64,000 bases of DNA from Microcella sp. (GCF_019739195.1 NZ_JAHHDS010000003.1:1054001-1118000); one strand, 5' to 3'. Counted from the first letter of the stretch, positions 17,199 through 26,567 are shown. Numbers and translations: made by a program. The notes: generated from the sequence alone by a model not told the origin.

Positions 17199-18778
17199 TA
17201 CGGGCCGTCGGGGTCGCACACGAGCCCGTCTACCGGCACGGCACCCGTGATGAAGTAGGCGTCGACGAGGTCGTTGATGCAGGGGTCGCCCTCGTCGTAG
17301 GCGATGTGGCCCTCGCCGACCCAGGTGAGCAGCACGCCGCTCTCGAGCTGCTCGGCGAGCGCTTCGGCCCAGATGTAGGGGGTCGCCGGGTCGCCGGTCG
17401 TGCCGATGACGAGAATCGGCGCAGCGCCCGCACCGCTCACGGGCCGCAGCTCGCCCTCGAACTGGTGCGGCCAGTTGGCGCACAGCACGTCGCCGAGCGG
17501 GTTGCCCTCGCCAGCAGTGGTCGGCGCGACGGCACGAATCTGCGCGTTTTGCTCGGCGATGACCGCGCGGTCGGTCTCGACCGGGTAGTCGAGGCAGTTG
17601 ATGGCGATGAAGGCTTCGAGCGAGTTGTCGATGTATTCGCCGTTCTCGCGGCCGTAGTAGAAGTCGGCAAGCAAGAACCCGGTCTCGACCACACCCGTGC
17701 GCAGCTCGGTGAACATCTGGCTCAAGAACGACCACGAACCCTCGTCGTAGAGCGCCGTCGCGATGGCGATGTCGAGCACCGCGCCGTCGAAGAAGCGGCC
17801 GTCGGCGGCCTCGATCGGCTCCTCTCCCAGCCTCTCGTAGAGCTCGCGAATGAGGGTGAGGCTCTCGTCGACGCTGCCCGGGAAGGGGCAGGAGCCGAGG
17901 TCGGGGCACCCCAGAAGGTAGGCCCTGAGCGCGTTCTCGAAGCCCTCGGACTGCGCGAGAACCACCTCGAAGGTCGTCGTCGTCGGGTCGGTCGCCCCGT
18001 CGAGCACGAGGCGTCCGACCTTGTCGGCGAACCGGTCGGCGTATCGGGCGCCGATGTCGGTGCCGTACGAGTAGCCGAAGAAGTTGAGCTGCTCATCGCC
18101 CACGACGGCGCGCAGCATGTCGAGGTCGCGCACAGTGCTGTTGGTGTCGACAAAACCCAACAGGGGGCCGGTGTTCTCGGCGCAGGCTTCGGCGAAGTCG
18201 ATCGAGCCGGCGATGACCTCAGCCCCCCATTCAGGGGTGCCGAACTCTGCCTCTGGAATTCCGAAGATGAACTCGTCGAGGTCGGCCGGGTCGGTGTAGC
18301 AGGTGACGGCGCTCGACCGGCCGACACCGCGGGGGTCCCAGCCGACAATGTCGAACTGCTCGCGCAACTCGGCGCTCACCGCGAAATCCACGCTGTCGCG
18401 CACGAAGTCGAAGCCCGAGGCCCCGGGGCCGCCCGGGTTGATGAACAGCGAGCCCTGCGGCGTGCCGCCGGTCGCAGCGTGACGCACAAGGGCGAGCTCG
18501 ATGTCATCGCCTTCGCCCGGGTTGTTCCAGTCGAGCGGCGCGACGGCAGTCGCGCACTCGGCGCCGCCGCCGCAGCCCGTCCAGGTGAGCACCTGTTGGT
18601 AGTAGGGGCGCACGTCGTCGGCGACCTCTTCGCCGGTCGGCGTCGAGACAGTGCCACCCGACACGAGGCCCTGCAGCCAGGAGGGCACGCAGCCGCTCAG
18701 AAGCAGGGCGGGCACGAGCAGCATCGAGGCGGCGAGCACGCGCCGCGAGCTTGCCTTTCGGGTCGAAGTTCGGGTCAC
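17198..18778 (-). CDS. Secreted alpha/beta-hydrolase lipoprotein (tripeptidyl-aminopeptidase-like)
   Basis: This 526-residue exported hydrolase has a basic N-terminus and lipobox LLSGC (about residue 29), so it is a lipoprotein. The alpha/beta-hydrolase core includes the oxyanion loop NPGGPGASG, GWDPRGVGRS, and the nucleophile elbow GYSYG (Ser at about 240). A C-terminal TAP-like domain holds the likely Asp (GTTGDPATPY) and His (VGEGHIAYDEGDPC). This matches the SlpD/E and tripeptidyl aminopeptidase family. Its start overlaps the holB stop by four bases (ATGA) and its stop overlaps the next start, placing it inside a topA-tmk-holB-hydrolase-Septum_form transcription unit. Confidence 0.9.
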   Translation of the reverse strand: MTRTSTRKASSRRVLAASMLLVPALLLSGCVPSWLQGLVSGGTVSTPTGEEVADDVRPYYQQVLTWTGCGGGAECATAVAPLDWNNPGEGDDIELALVRHAATGGTPQGSLFINPGGPGASGFDFVRDSVDFAVSAELREQFDIVGWDPRGVGRSSAVTCYTDPADLDEFIFGIPEAEFGTPEWGAEVIAGSIDFAEACAENTGPLLGFVDTNSTVRDLDMLRAVVGDEQLNFFGYSYGTDIGARYADRFADKVGRLVLDGATDPTTTTFEVVLAQSEGFENALRAYLLGCPDLGSCPFPGSVDESLTLIRELYERLGEEPIEAADGRFFDGAVLDIAIATALYDEGSWSFLSQMFTELRTGVVETGFLLADFYYGRENGEYIDNSLEAFIAINCLDYPVETDRAVIAEQNAQIRAVAPTTAGEGNPLGDVLCANWPHQFEGELRPVSGAGAAPILVIGTTGDPATPYIWAEALAEQLESGVLLTWVGEGHIAYDEGDPCINDLVDAYFITGAVPVDGLVCDPDGP

Positions 18779-19935
18779 GAATGGGAGCCTAGCGCCGGCA
18801 CCCGACCGCTCGCGGTGATGAGCATGGCCTCGAGGGCGAGCAGCGGAGGGGTGTTGCCCTCGATGCGCCTGCGCGCGACGGCGATGGCGTCGAGGGCCTC
18901 GAGCGAGAGCTCAGGTGAGCGATCGCGCGCCGCCACCTCGAGCTCGCCGCGAATCGCCTCGTTGACGAGCTCGAGGCCCGCCCCGAGCTGCAGCAGCAGC
19001 ACGTCGCGGTGCAGTGACATCAGGTCGACAAGCGCACGGTCGATGCCGTCGCGCACCGATCTCGTTGCTCGACGCTTCTGGTCTTCTTCGAGCGCTTTGA
19101 GGCTCGCCCGCAGCGCGGCGGGCACGGGCCCCCCGGGCTCGACCCCGAGCGACCGCAGCGCTGCGGCGCGCTCTTCTTCTTCGCGCTCGGCCGTGAACGC
19201 CTTGGCATCGTCGGCCGCGATCGCCACGAGCTGCTCGGCGGCGAGCACTGCGCCGCTCACGCTCTGCACCCCGAGAGCGAGCGTCAGGGTGCGCGCGCGG
19301 CGCGAGCGGGCATCCTCGTCAGTCGCCAGGCGCAGCGCCATGCCGATGTGGGTCTGCGATTCGCGCGCGGCGCGCTCGGCGAGCACCGGGTCGATGCCGT
19401 CGCGCTGTACGAGCAGTTCGGCCACCTCGGCGACGCTCGGCACGCGCAGTCGCACGGTGCGCACCCGCGACCTGATGGTCGGAATCAGGTCGGCGGCACT
19501 CGGAGCGCAGAGAATCCACACGGTGCGCGGCGGCGGCTCTTCGAGCGCCTTGAGCAGCACGTTCGAGGTGCGCTCTGTCATGCGGTCGGCGTCTTCAATG
19601 ACGATGACGCGGTAGGGCGCGATGCTCGGCGAGAACTGGCTCTGCGAGACGAGCCTGCGCACCTCTTCGATGGCGATGATGACCCGGTCGGTCGCGAGAA
19701 CGGCGAGATCGGGGTGAGTGCGCGCCGCGACGAGCGCTGCCGTATGCGCTGCCTCCGTGCCCGTCGTGGTGCCCTGCAGCAGCGTCGTCGCGAAGGCGAA
19801 CGCCAGGTTCGACCGCCCGGAGCCGGGCGGGCCGGTGATGAGCCAGGAGTGCGTCATCGCCTGCGGGTCGGCCGCAGCTTCGCGCAACGAGGCGATCGCG
19901 GCCTGCTGACCGGTCAGCTCGTCCCAGGCGCTCAT
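18775..19935 (-). CDS. holB: DNA polymerase III subunit delta'
   Basis: This clamp-loader subunit of the replicative polymerase has 386 residues. The AAA+ Walker A is GPPGSGRSN (Arg in place of Lys, as expected for delta', which does not hydrolyse ATP). Sensor and delta' motifs are RVIVIEDADRMTERTSNVLLKALEEPPP and PTIRSRVRTVRL (SRC becomes SRV). Typical DnaX/HolB proteins have a four-Cys zinc module before the HPDL motif. Here that stretch reads TTGTEAAHTAALVAARTHPDL and has no cysteines. The gene lies 9 bases after tmk. Confidence 0.94.
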   Translation of the reverse strand: MSAWDELTGQQAAIASLREAAADPQAMTHSWLITGPPGSGRSNLAFAFATTLLQGTTTGTEAAHTAALVAARTHPDLAVLATDRVIIAIEEVRRLVSQSQFSPSIAPYRVIVIEDADRMTERTSNVLLKALEEPPPRTVWILCAPSAADLIPTIRSRVRTVRLRVPSVAEVAELLVQRDGIDPVLAERAARESQTHIGMALRLATDEDARSRRARTLTLALGVQSVSGAVLAAEQLVAIAADDAKAFTAEREEEERAAALRSLGVEPGGPVPAALRASLKALEEDQKRRATRSVRDGIDRALVDLMSLHRDVLLLQLGAGLELVNEAIRGELEVAARDRSPELSLEALDAIAVARRRIEGNTPPLLALEAMLITASGRVPALGSHS

Positions 19936-19944
19936 GCGGTCACC

Positions 19945-20565
19945 CTAGCCGAGCAGGTGCGACACGCGATCGCGGATGCTCTGCTGCAGTTCGTCGACCG
20001 GCCGCGTCGCATCGAGCACCAGAAACCGCTCGGGCTCGGCGGCGGCGAGAGCGAGGTAGGCCTGCCGCACGCGCTCGTGGAAGTCGTCGGGTGCCGATTC
20101 GAGGCGGTCGTAGCGCGTGCGGCTCGCCTCGAGGCGCTCGCGGCCGACGGCGGGGTCGAGGTCGAGCAGCACCGTCAGGTGGGGTAGCAGACCCTCGGTT
20201 GCCCACAGCGAGAGTTCGCGCACCTCGGCGGGGTCAAGCACGCGACCGGCGCCCTGGTAGGCGACCGACGAGTCGAGGTAGCGGTCTTGGATCACGACCT
20301 CGCCGCGCTCGAGGGCGGGCCGCACGATGCTTGCCACGTGGTGCGCCCGGTCGGCGGCGTAGAGCAGCGCTTCGGCCCGCGGGGTGACGTCGCCCCGGCT
20401 GTGCAGCACGATCTCGCGCACTTCGACACCGAGGTCGGTGCCACCCGGCTCTCGCGTCTGCACCACCAGGCGCCCTTGCTGCTGCAGCCACTCTGCGAGC
20501 GCATCCATCTGCGTGGTCTTGCCCGAGCCGTCGCCACCTTCGAGGGTGATGAAGAGACCAGGCAT
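19945..20565 (-). CDS. tmk: Thymidylate kinase
   Basis: Tmk phosphorylates dTMP to dTDP in the cytosol. The 206-residue protein has P-loop EGGDGSGKTT (residues 9-18), the dTMP-binding motif REPGGTDLG, the DRYLDSSVAYQGAGR segment and the LID region RTRYDRLE. ATG 20565 is chosen. A GTG at 20571 overlapping the topA stop codon would add only two residues. It sits between topA and holB, a common actinobacterial order. Confidence 0.97.
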   Translation of the reverse strand: MPGLFITLEGGDGSGKTTQMDALAEWLQQQGRLVVQTREPGGTDLGVEVREIVLHSRGDVTPRAEALLYAADRAHHVASIVRPALERGEVVIQDRYLDSSVAYQGAGRVLDPAEVRELSLWATEGLLPHLTVLLDLDPAVGRERLEASRTRYDRLESAPDDFHERVRQAYLALAAAEPERFLVLDATRPVDELQQSIRDRVSHLLG

Positions 20566-20567
20566 AG

Positions 20568-23384
20568 TCACTTCTTCGCGGCGCGCTTCGCGGGAGCCTT
20601 CTTGGCGCCCGCGCTCGCGGCGCGCTTGACCGGCTTCTTGGCCGGACCCTTGGCGCGCTTGTCGGCGATGAGCTCGACGGCGCGATCGAAATCGATCTCC
20701 ATCGGGTCTTCACCGCGCGGCACGGTCGCGTTGGTCTCGCCGTCGGTCACATAGGGGCCGAACCGGCCGTCTTTGAGCTTGATCGGCTTGCCGCTCACGG
20801 GGTCGGCCTCGAACTCTTTCAATGCGCTCGACGCTTTGCGGGCTCCGTACTTCGGCTCGGCGAACTTGGCGAGCGCACCGTCGAGGTCGATCTCGAGAAT
20901 CTGCTCTTCGGTGTCGAGCGAGCGCGTGTCGGTGCCCTTCTTCAGGTAGGGCCCGTACCGCCCGTTCTGCGCCGTGATGGGTTCACTCGATTCGGGATCG
21001 GTGCCGACAACGCGCGGCAGGCTCAGCAGCATGAGCGCAGTCTCGAGGTCGACGGTCGCCGGGTCCATGCTCTTGAACAGCGACGCAGTGCGCGGCTTCT
21101 CGCCCGCGGGCTTCTTCTTGGCCGGTGCCTTGCGCTTCGGCTTCGCCTCGATCACCTCACCGGTCGCGGGGTCGACGACGGGCTCGGCTGCGGCGGCGGC
21201 CGCTGCCGCCTCGGCGGCAGCGATCGCAGCGGCTTCCTCCGGCGAGATCTCCGGCTCGGGGTCGAGCTCGGTCACGTAGGGGCCGAAGCGCCCGTCTTTC
21301 GCCACGACCTGCTTGCCGGTCTCAGGGTTCACGCCAAGAACACGGTCGCCCGCGACGGGTGCGTCGATGAGTTCTTGCGCTCGAGTGGGCGTGAGCTCAT
21401 CGGGCGCCATCTCGGTCGGCAGGCTCACGCGCCGCGGCGTCTCAGAGCCGTCTTCGACGACCTCGAGATACGGGCCGTACTTGCCGACCCGCAGCGTGAT
21501 GGTGTCGGTGATCGTCACCGAGTTCAGGGCCTTGGCATCGATCTCGCCGAGGTTGTCGACGACGGGGCGCAGACCGGGCTGGTGGTCGTCGCCAAAGTAG
21601 AAGCCCTTCAGCCACTCGGTGCGGTCGGCCTCGCCGTTGGCGATGCGGTCGAGGTCGGCCTCCATCTCGGCCGTGAAGTCGTACTCGACGAGGTCGGCGA
21701 AGTTCTCTTCCAGCAGCCGCACGACCGAGAATGCGACCCAGTTGGGCACGAGCGCCGTGCCGCGCGGGGTGACGTAGCCGCGGTCGATGATCGTCGAGAT
21801 GATCGCCGCGTAGGTGCTCGGTCGGCCGATGCCGCGCTCTTCGAGGGCCTTCACGAGGCTCGCCTCGGTGTAGCGTGCGGGCGGGCTCGTGTCATGGCCC
21901 TTCGCCTCGACGTCGACGACGCTCAGCTGCTGGCCGACGGTGAGCGGCGGCAGCTTCGCCTCCGCGGGCTCCGACTTCTCGGTCGCTTCGCGCTCGTCGT
22001 CGTTGCTCTCTTCGTAGGCGGCCAAGAATCCGCGGAAGGTGATGACGGTGCCGCTCGCCGCGAACTCGGCGACGACGCCGGCAGGGGTGGCGGATGCGGG
22101 GGTCGGCCCCGCCGCGATCGTCACCGACGCGGTCTGGCCGCGGGCATCGGCCATCTGGCTCGCGACCGTGCGCTTCCAGATGAGGTCGTAGAGCTTCCAG
22201 TCATTGCCGCGCAGCACGCCCTCGAGCTCGCTCGGCGTTCGGAACACGTCGCCAGCCGGGCGCACGGCCTCGTGAGCCTCTTGCGCGTTCTTCGACTTGC
22301 TCGCGTAGACCCGGGGCTGCTCGGGCACGCTGTCGGCGCCGTAGAGCGCGGCGGCCTGTGTGCGCGCGGCCTCGATGGCCTGCTGCGAGAGCGTCGTCGA
22401 GTCGGTGCGCATATAGGTGATGTAGCCGTTCTCGTAGAGCGACTGCGCCACAGACATGGTCTGGCGGGCGGTGAAGCGCAGCTTGCGGCCCGCCTCTTGC
22501 TGCAGCGTCGAGGTCGTGAACGGTGCAGCCGGCCGACGCGTGTAGGGCTTTGACTCGACGCCCGTGACGGTCACGGCGAGTGCGGGGTCGCGCAGAGCCT
22601 CGGCGAGCGTGGTCGTCACGGCTTCATCGAGCGCCACCGTGTCGGCGCCCTTGAGCTCGCCGCGATCGGTGAAGTCACGGCCTGTCGCCACCTTTTTGCC
22701 GTCGAGTCGGTTGAGGCGCGCGGTGAACGGGGTGCTCGCATCGGCGGGGCTCAGGGTCGTATCGAGATCCCAGTAGTTCGCCGTGACGAATGCGAGGCGC
22801 TCTCGCTCGCGGTCGACGACAAGCCGGGTGGCAGCAGACTGCACGCGACCGGCGCTCAGACCGGGGCCGACCTTGCGCCACAGCACGGGGCTGACTTCGT
22901 AGCCGTAGAGGCGGTCGAGAATGCGGCGTGTCTCTTGCGCGTCGACGAGGGCGGTGTCGAGATCGCGCGTGCCGTCGACGGCCCGCTGGATGGCCTCTTT
23001 CGTGATCTCGTGAAAGACCATGCGCTTGACCGGCACCTTGGGCTTCAGCACCTCGAGCAGGTGCCACGCGATGGCCTCACCCTCGCGGTCTTCATCGGTG
23101 GCGAGCCAGAGCTCGTCGGCATCTTTCAGCGCGCGTTTGAGGTCGGCGACGGTCTTCTTCTTCGAGTCAGAGACCACGTAGTAGGGCTCGAAGTCGTTGT
23201 CGACGTCGATCGAGAACTTGCCGAGCGGCCCCTTCTTGAGCTCTGCCGGAAGGTTCTTGGGCTCGACGAGATCGCGAATATGCCCGACGGAGGCCTGCAC
23301 CTCGTAGTCGTCACCGAGGTACTTGCCAATCGTCTTCGCCTTGGCGGGCGACTCGACGATGACGAGCTTCTTGGCTGCTGACAC
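20568..23384 (-). CDS. topA: DNA topoisomerase I (type IA)
   Basis: TopA relaxes negatively supercoiled DNA. The 938 residues start with GTG 23384 (SAAKKLVIVESPAKAKTIG) behind AGAGGA. The TOPRIM domain has the catalytic Glu in IVESP and DEDREGE. The active-site Tyr lies in NGYITYMRTDS. Four or five C-terminal GRFGPYV-type repeats follow, broken by an Ala-rich stretch, and the protein ends in a Lys/Ala-rich tail (KRAAKK). Zinc fingers are absent, as is usual in actinobacterial TopA, where the basic tail supports processivity. It heads the topA-tmk-holB unit. Confidence 0.98.
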   Translation of the reverse strand: MSAAKKLVIVESPAKAKTIGKYLGDDYEVQASVGHIRDLVEPKNLPAELKKGPLGKFSIDVDNDFEPYYVVSDSKKKTVADLKRALKDADELWLATDEDREGEAIAWHLLEVLKPKVPVKRMVFHEITKEAIQRAVDGTRDLDTALVDAQETRRILDRLYGYEVSPVLWRKVGPGLSAGRVQSAATRLVVDRERERLAFVTANYWDLDTTLSPADASTPFTARLNRLDGKKVATGRDFTDRGELKGADTVALDEAVTTTLAEALRDPALAVTVTGVESKPYTRRPAAPFTTSTLQQEAGRKLRFTARQTMSVAQSLYENGYITYMRTDSTTLSQQAIEAARTQAAALYGADSVPEQPRVYASKSKNAQEAHEAVRPAGDVFRTPSELEGVLRGNDWKLYDLIWKRTVASQMADARGQTASVTIAAGPTPASATPAGVVAEFAASGTVITFRGFLAAYEESNDDEREATEKSEPAEAKLPPLTVGQQLSVVDVEAKGHDTSPPARYTEASLVKALEERGIGRPSTYAAIISTIIDRGYVTPRGTALVPNWVAFSVVRLLEENFADLVEYDFTAEMEADLDRIANGEADRTEWLKGFYFGDDHQPGLRPVVDNLGEIDAKALNSVTITDTITLRVGKYGPYLEVVEDGSETPRRVSLPTEMAPDELTPTRAQELIDAPVAGDRVLGVNPETGKQVVAKDGRFGPYVTELDPEPEISPEEAAAIAAAEAAAAAAAAEPVVDPATGEVIEAKPKRKAPAKKKPAGEKPRTASLFKSMDPATVDLETALMLLSLPRVVGTDPESSEPITAQNGRYGPYLKKGTDTRSLDTEEQILEIDLDGALAKFAEPKYGARKASSALKEFEADPVSGKPIKLKDGRFGPYVTDGETNATVPRGEDPMEIDFDRAVELIADKRAKGPAKKPVKRAASAGAKKAPAKRAAKK

Positions 23385-23511
23385 GGGGTTCCTCTTTACT
23401 GTCGTGACGGTGCGCCCGGGGGGATTCTCTCCGCACCCCGGTCGATGTCGCGGCACGTGCCGAAGCAGAGTGCCGCAATCAGGCACACCATACACACCCT
23501 TTCGCTGATCG

Positions 23512-23877
23512 TTATCGCCAGCCATCCGGCGGCCCCGCGCGTGCCGACCGCGAAACGGTGAGACCGAGGATGCCCGTCTCGACCCGCACGACGATGCTCA
23601 GACCCTCGGCGGCGCAGGCCGACAGTCGCACGTCGTGAGCCGCGGCCACGCGCTCGGCGACCGCGCACGGGTCGCCGGGCGCCCACCCCAGTTGCACGTC
23701 TGCCGCGGCGAGCGCCGCGGCATCGGCCGCCGCCGCGACCTGCTGGCCGCGCACGAGTGCGTGCCCTGCGCCGAGCAGCGTGGCGCCCGCGATCGAGACG
23801 ACAGCGATCATGCCGATGACGAGTGCGCTGCCCGCACCGGTGTCATGCCGGTCGACGGCAGCGCGAACCCCGTGCAT
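23512..23877 (-). CDS. Rv3654c-type TadE-like protein
   Basis: This 121-residue protein has one N-terminal membrane helix (about 16-40, GSALVIGMIAVVSIAGATLLG) followed by Ala-rich AAAADAAALAAADVQLG and two cysteines (PCAVAERVAA, LSACAAEG). It is the usual last gene of actinobacterial Tad-like loci and resembles M. tuberculosis Rv3654c in layout. It probably is a pseudopilin-like or secreted component. The gene follows the TadE gene by four bases. Confidence 0.8.
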   Translation of the reverse strand: MHGVRAAVDRHDTGAGSALVIGMIAVVSIAGATLLGAGHALVRGQQVAAAADAAALAAADVQLGWAPGDPCAVAERVAAAHDVRLSACAAEGLSIVVRVETGILGLTVSRSARAGPPDGWR

Positions 23878-23881
23878 GTCA

Positions 23882-24226
23882 TCACCGCCCGCCGTCGAGG
23901 GCGCACGATGAAGCCGTCAGCACGATCGGAACGAGCATGACCCGCTGCTCAAGCTGCACGCTCGCGCAGACGAGCCCGCTCGGTCGCGACACAGAGAGGC
24001 GAGCGCTCGGCGCCGTGCGCGCCACATGCTGCTGGGCCGCCGCGATCGATTCGCCCCGGCCCAGCAGTCGCGCGGCGTCGGCGGCTGCGTCGTGGGCCCG
24101 GAGATGGGCTGCGGCCAGCCCGAGCCCGCCCAGACAGGCCGCGAGAACGAGCACGATGACCGGGAGGGCGACCGCGACCTCTGCCGTGACCGCCCCCCGT
24201 TCACGATGGTCGTGGGCCGTGATCAC
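23882..24226 (-). CDS. TadE-like minor pilin
   Basis: This 114-residue pseudopilin-like protein has the TadE N-terminus RGAVTAEVAVALPVIVLVLAACLGGLGLA (one helix with a Glu at the +5-like position) and a small C-terminal domain with two cysteines. GTG 24226 overlaps the stop of the DUF4244 gene by four bases (GTGA), indicating translational coupling. A longer start at 24239 is possible. Confidence 0.8.
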   Translation of the reverse strand: MITAHDHRERGAVTAEVAVALPVIVLVLAACLGGLGLAAAHLRAHDAAADAARLLGRGESIAAAQQHVARTAPSARLSVSRPSGLVCASVQLEQRVMLVPIVLTASSCALDGGR

Positions 24227-24471
24227 CCGCCGACCGTGAGGGCCGTGCGCACCATGTCGGTGAGAATGCCGCGCACTTCGTCGCTCTGCATGATGACGAC
24301 GAGCAGGCTCGCGAAGCCGACCGCCGCCATCGTGGCGATCGCGTACTCGGCCGTGGCGGCACCACGATCGTCGCTCCAGCGCACGGCCAGTCGGCGCCGT
24401 AGCGCTGCGCTGTGCGGTGTCGAGCACAGGGGCGTCGCCGGGGTGGTGGGCGGTGGCGTCTTCGTGGTCAT
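24223..24471 (-). CDS. DUF4244 protein, candidate major Flp-like pilin
   Basis: The 82 residues have a cytoplasmic leader, then DDRGAATAEYAIATMAAVGFASLLVVIM. This is a prepilin-like Glu-Tyr pattern with one hydrophobic helix, as in Flp pilins. DUF4244 genes occupy the pilin position in actinobacterial Tad loci. ATG 24471 (MTTKTPPP) is chosen. A short upstream extension lacks a ribosome site. Confidence 0.82.
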   Translation of the reverse strand: MTTKTPPPTTPATPLCSTPHSAALRRRLAVRWSDDRGAATAEYAIATMAAVGFASLLVVIMQSDEVRGILTDMVRTALTVGG

Positions 24472-24582
24472 GGTGTCGTCCGTTCGGTCGGCCCTCAAGG
24501 GCGGTTCAGCGGCACGAACCCCAGCAGTCTGACCGAGGTCAGGGTGCTGTCGCGCCGCCGAGTCGCCGACGTCACGGCGACG

Positions 24583-25482
24583 TCAGAACACGCGCGCTGT
24601 GGAGGAGAGCAGGCCGAGCAGCATGGGCACGACGCCGAGCATCAAGAAACTCGGCAGCACGCACACGCCGAGCGGCAGCATGAGCCGCACGGCGAGCCGT
24701 TCGGCCCCGGCGCGCGCGTCGGCGCGCTCACGGGCGCGCACCTCGGCGGCCTCGGTGCGCGCGAGCTCGCCGAGCGGAGCGCCGGCCCGCCTCGACAGCC
24801 CGACCAGTGCGTCAAGGCGACCCGAGTCGACGGGCAGAGCGGCCCGCTCGAGCTCGGCCGTCACGAGCTCTGCGGCCGACTCGGGCGAGCCCCCTCCGAA
24901 CGCGGCGACCGCGAGCAGATCGAGCGCGAGCCCGTCGCTCGACTCGAGCGGCTCGGCGGCGCGCAGCAGCCGCCGCATCCAGCGTCGCGCCGCCACGATC
25001 AGCAGACCGCCTGCCGCGATGCAGGCGGCACCGATCGGAGTCGACAGAGTCGCCACGAGATCGACGCCCATGAGCAGGCCCAGAAGCACGGCGATGAGGG
25101 GCAGCAGCATGACGATGCGCGCGGTCGCTCGCGGGCCGGCCAGTGCCACCTCGATGTCGCGCCGCGCGGCCTCGCGATCGCGCAGAGCCTCAGCGAACGC
25201 TCGCAGCGCTGCCGCGAGCGGTGCCCCGCAGATCGTGGCGACGCGCCACGCCGCGCCGAGCGCACGCCACGCGCTGTCGCTCGCCCCTGCACCGGTCGCC
25301 TGCTCGATCGCCGTCGCCACGTTGACACCCTCCGAAGCCGCCCTCGACACGCTAGAGAGCACCGGGTCAGCCGGGGAAGCGGCGTCGGCGACGTACGACC
25401 ACGCCGCCGGCGGACTCAGACCGGCAGCGACGAGCACCGCGAGACGCTGCAGGTGCTGCGCCAGCTCGCCGGGGCTGCTCAT
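24583..25482 (-). CDS. Type II secretion F-type membrane protein (TadB/TadC-like)
   Basis: This 299-residue polytopic inner-membrane platform protein of the Tad pilus has a soluble T2SF segment at its N-terminus (LAQHLQRLAVLVAAGLSPPAAWSYVADAA). Two helices follow at about 118-165 (VMLLPLIAVLLGLLMG), then a second T2SF-like soluble part (LALDLLAVAAFGGGSPESAAEL), then C-terminal helices. Many relatives have separate TadB and TadC genes. Here one gene seems to supply both T2SF halves. Its ATG overlaps the tadA stop by four bases. Confidence 0.83.
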   Translation of the reverse strand: MSSPGELAQHLQRLAVLVAAGLSPPAAWSYVADAASPADPVLSSVSRAASEGVNVATAIEQATGAGASDSAWRALGAAWRVATICGAPLAAALRAFAEALRDREAARRDIEVALAGPRATARIVMLLPLIAVLLGLLMGVDLVATLSTPIGAACIAAGGLLIVAARRWMRRLLRAAEPLESSDGLALDLLAVAAFGGGSPESAAELVTAELERAALPVDSGRLDALVGLSRRAGAPLGELARTEAAEVRARERADARAGAERLAVRLMLPLGVCVLPSFLMLGVVPMLLGLLSSTARVF

Positions 25483-26567
25483 GTCGTCTCGACCACGGCA
25501 AGACGCTCACGGGCGTCGAGTGCGAACCGGCCGAGGCTTGCCCGACGAGAGCCGTCGCGCTCGCGCTCGAGATGCACGACCAGATCGATGCCGCTCAGGG
25601 CCTGGCGCGCCAGGGCTTCGGGGCTCAGGCCCGCGATCATGCCGACCGCCTCAAGCCGTGCGGCGACGTCGGTGAGCGAATTGGCGTGCAACGTTCCTGC
25701 GCCCCCGCGATGCCCCGTGTTGAGTGCGGCGAGAAACTCGCGGATCTCGGCGCCGCGGCACTCGCCCACCACGAGCCGGTCGGGTCGCATCCGCAGCGCC
25801 TCGCGCACGAGCTGTGCGAGGTCGACCCCGCCCGCGCCCTCCATGTTCGGCTGGCGGCACTCGAGGGCGACGACGTGCGGGTGCGCGAGTGGGGCCTCGG
25901 CGACATCTTCAATGATCACGATGCGATCGGTCGGGTCGGCTTCGCTGAGCCACGCGGCGAGCAGAGTGGTCTTGCCACTGCCGGTCGCCCCCGTGAAGAG
26001 CACGGTGCGGCGCTCGACGAGCGCGGCGGTGAGCGCGCCGATCGTCGCCTCGTCGACGCCGCTCGCGCCCAGAGTGACGCGCTGCACGCGCGGAAGCCGC
26101 ACCGACACTGCCGTGCCGGCCCACGAGATCGGCGGCAGCGCGACGTGCACGCGCATGCCCTCTCCGAGTCGCACATCGGTGCAGGGGGTGGCCTCGTCGA
26201 CGTGCCTGCCACCCGCGTTGATGAGGCCGACCGCGAGGTCGCGCGCGGCCGCCGGCTCGAGCCGCAGGCCCGGAACGCGCTCGGCACCTGTGCCGCGATC
26301 GCTCCACACCGTGCCGTCGGGTGCGAGAAAGACGTCAGTGGTGCACGGGTCGGCCGCGGGCGCGGCGAGCACGCCGAGCGCGGCACGCACGACCGCCGTG
26401 AAGACGCGCTCACCCCTGACCTGTCCGACACTGGCCCGGCTGGTCGATTGCGTGTCGCCGTCGGAGACGGGTGGCGGCACGCGCGGGTCGCGCGGCAGAA
26501 AGGGCTGCACGGCCCGAGGATGCCCGAGCTGCGTCGGGCGCGCGGGCCGCGACGAGCATCCGTGCAA
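25479..26567 (-). CDS. tadA: TadA/VirB11-type secretion ATPase
   Basis: This hexameric ATPase drives Tad pilus assembly. The protein (up to 362 residues) has Walker A GATGSGKTT (about residue 195), an aspartate box IVIIEDVAEAP, Walker B-like RPDRLVVGECRGAE and a His box GHRGGAGTLHANS. The start is uncertain. TTG 26567 lies only nine bases beyond the 6C RNA terminator, and GTG 26510 (VQPFLPRDP) is a plausible shorter start. No CpaE/Ssd-like gene precedes it, unlike the M. tuberculosis Rv3660c locus. Read-through of the 6C terminator could contribute to expression. Confidence 0.9.
   Translation of the reverse strand: MHGCSSRPARPTQLGHPRAVQPFLPRDPRVPPPVSDGDTQSTSRASVGQVRGERVFTAVVRAALGVLAAPAADPCTTDVFLAPDGTVWSDRGTGAERVPGLRLEPAAARDLAVGLINAGGRHVDEATPCTDVRLGEGMRVHVALPPISWAGTAVSVRLPRVQRVTLGASGVDEATIGALTAALVERRTVLFTGATGSGKTTLLAAWLSEADPTDRIVIIEDVAEAPLAHPHVVALECRQPNMEGAGGVDLAQLVREALRMRPDRLVVGECRGAEIREFLAALNTGHRGGAGTLHANSLTDVAARLEAVGMIAGLSPEALARQALSGIDLVVHLERERDGSRRASLGRFALDARERLAVVETT

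Noticed and set aside
17306-19615. 769-codon open frame opposite the hydrolase and holB genes
   Set aside because: It spans two real genes on the other strand, its protein is Arg/Ala/Gly-rich with no motif, and it is explained by GC-rich third positions.
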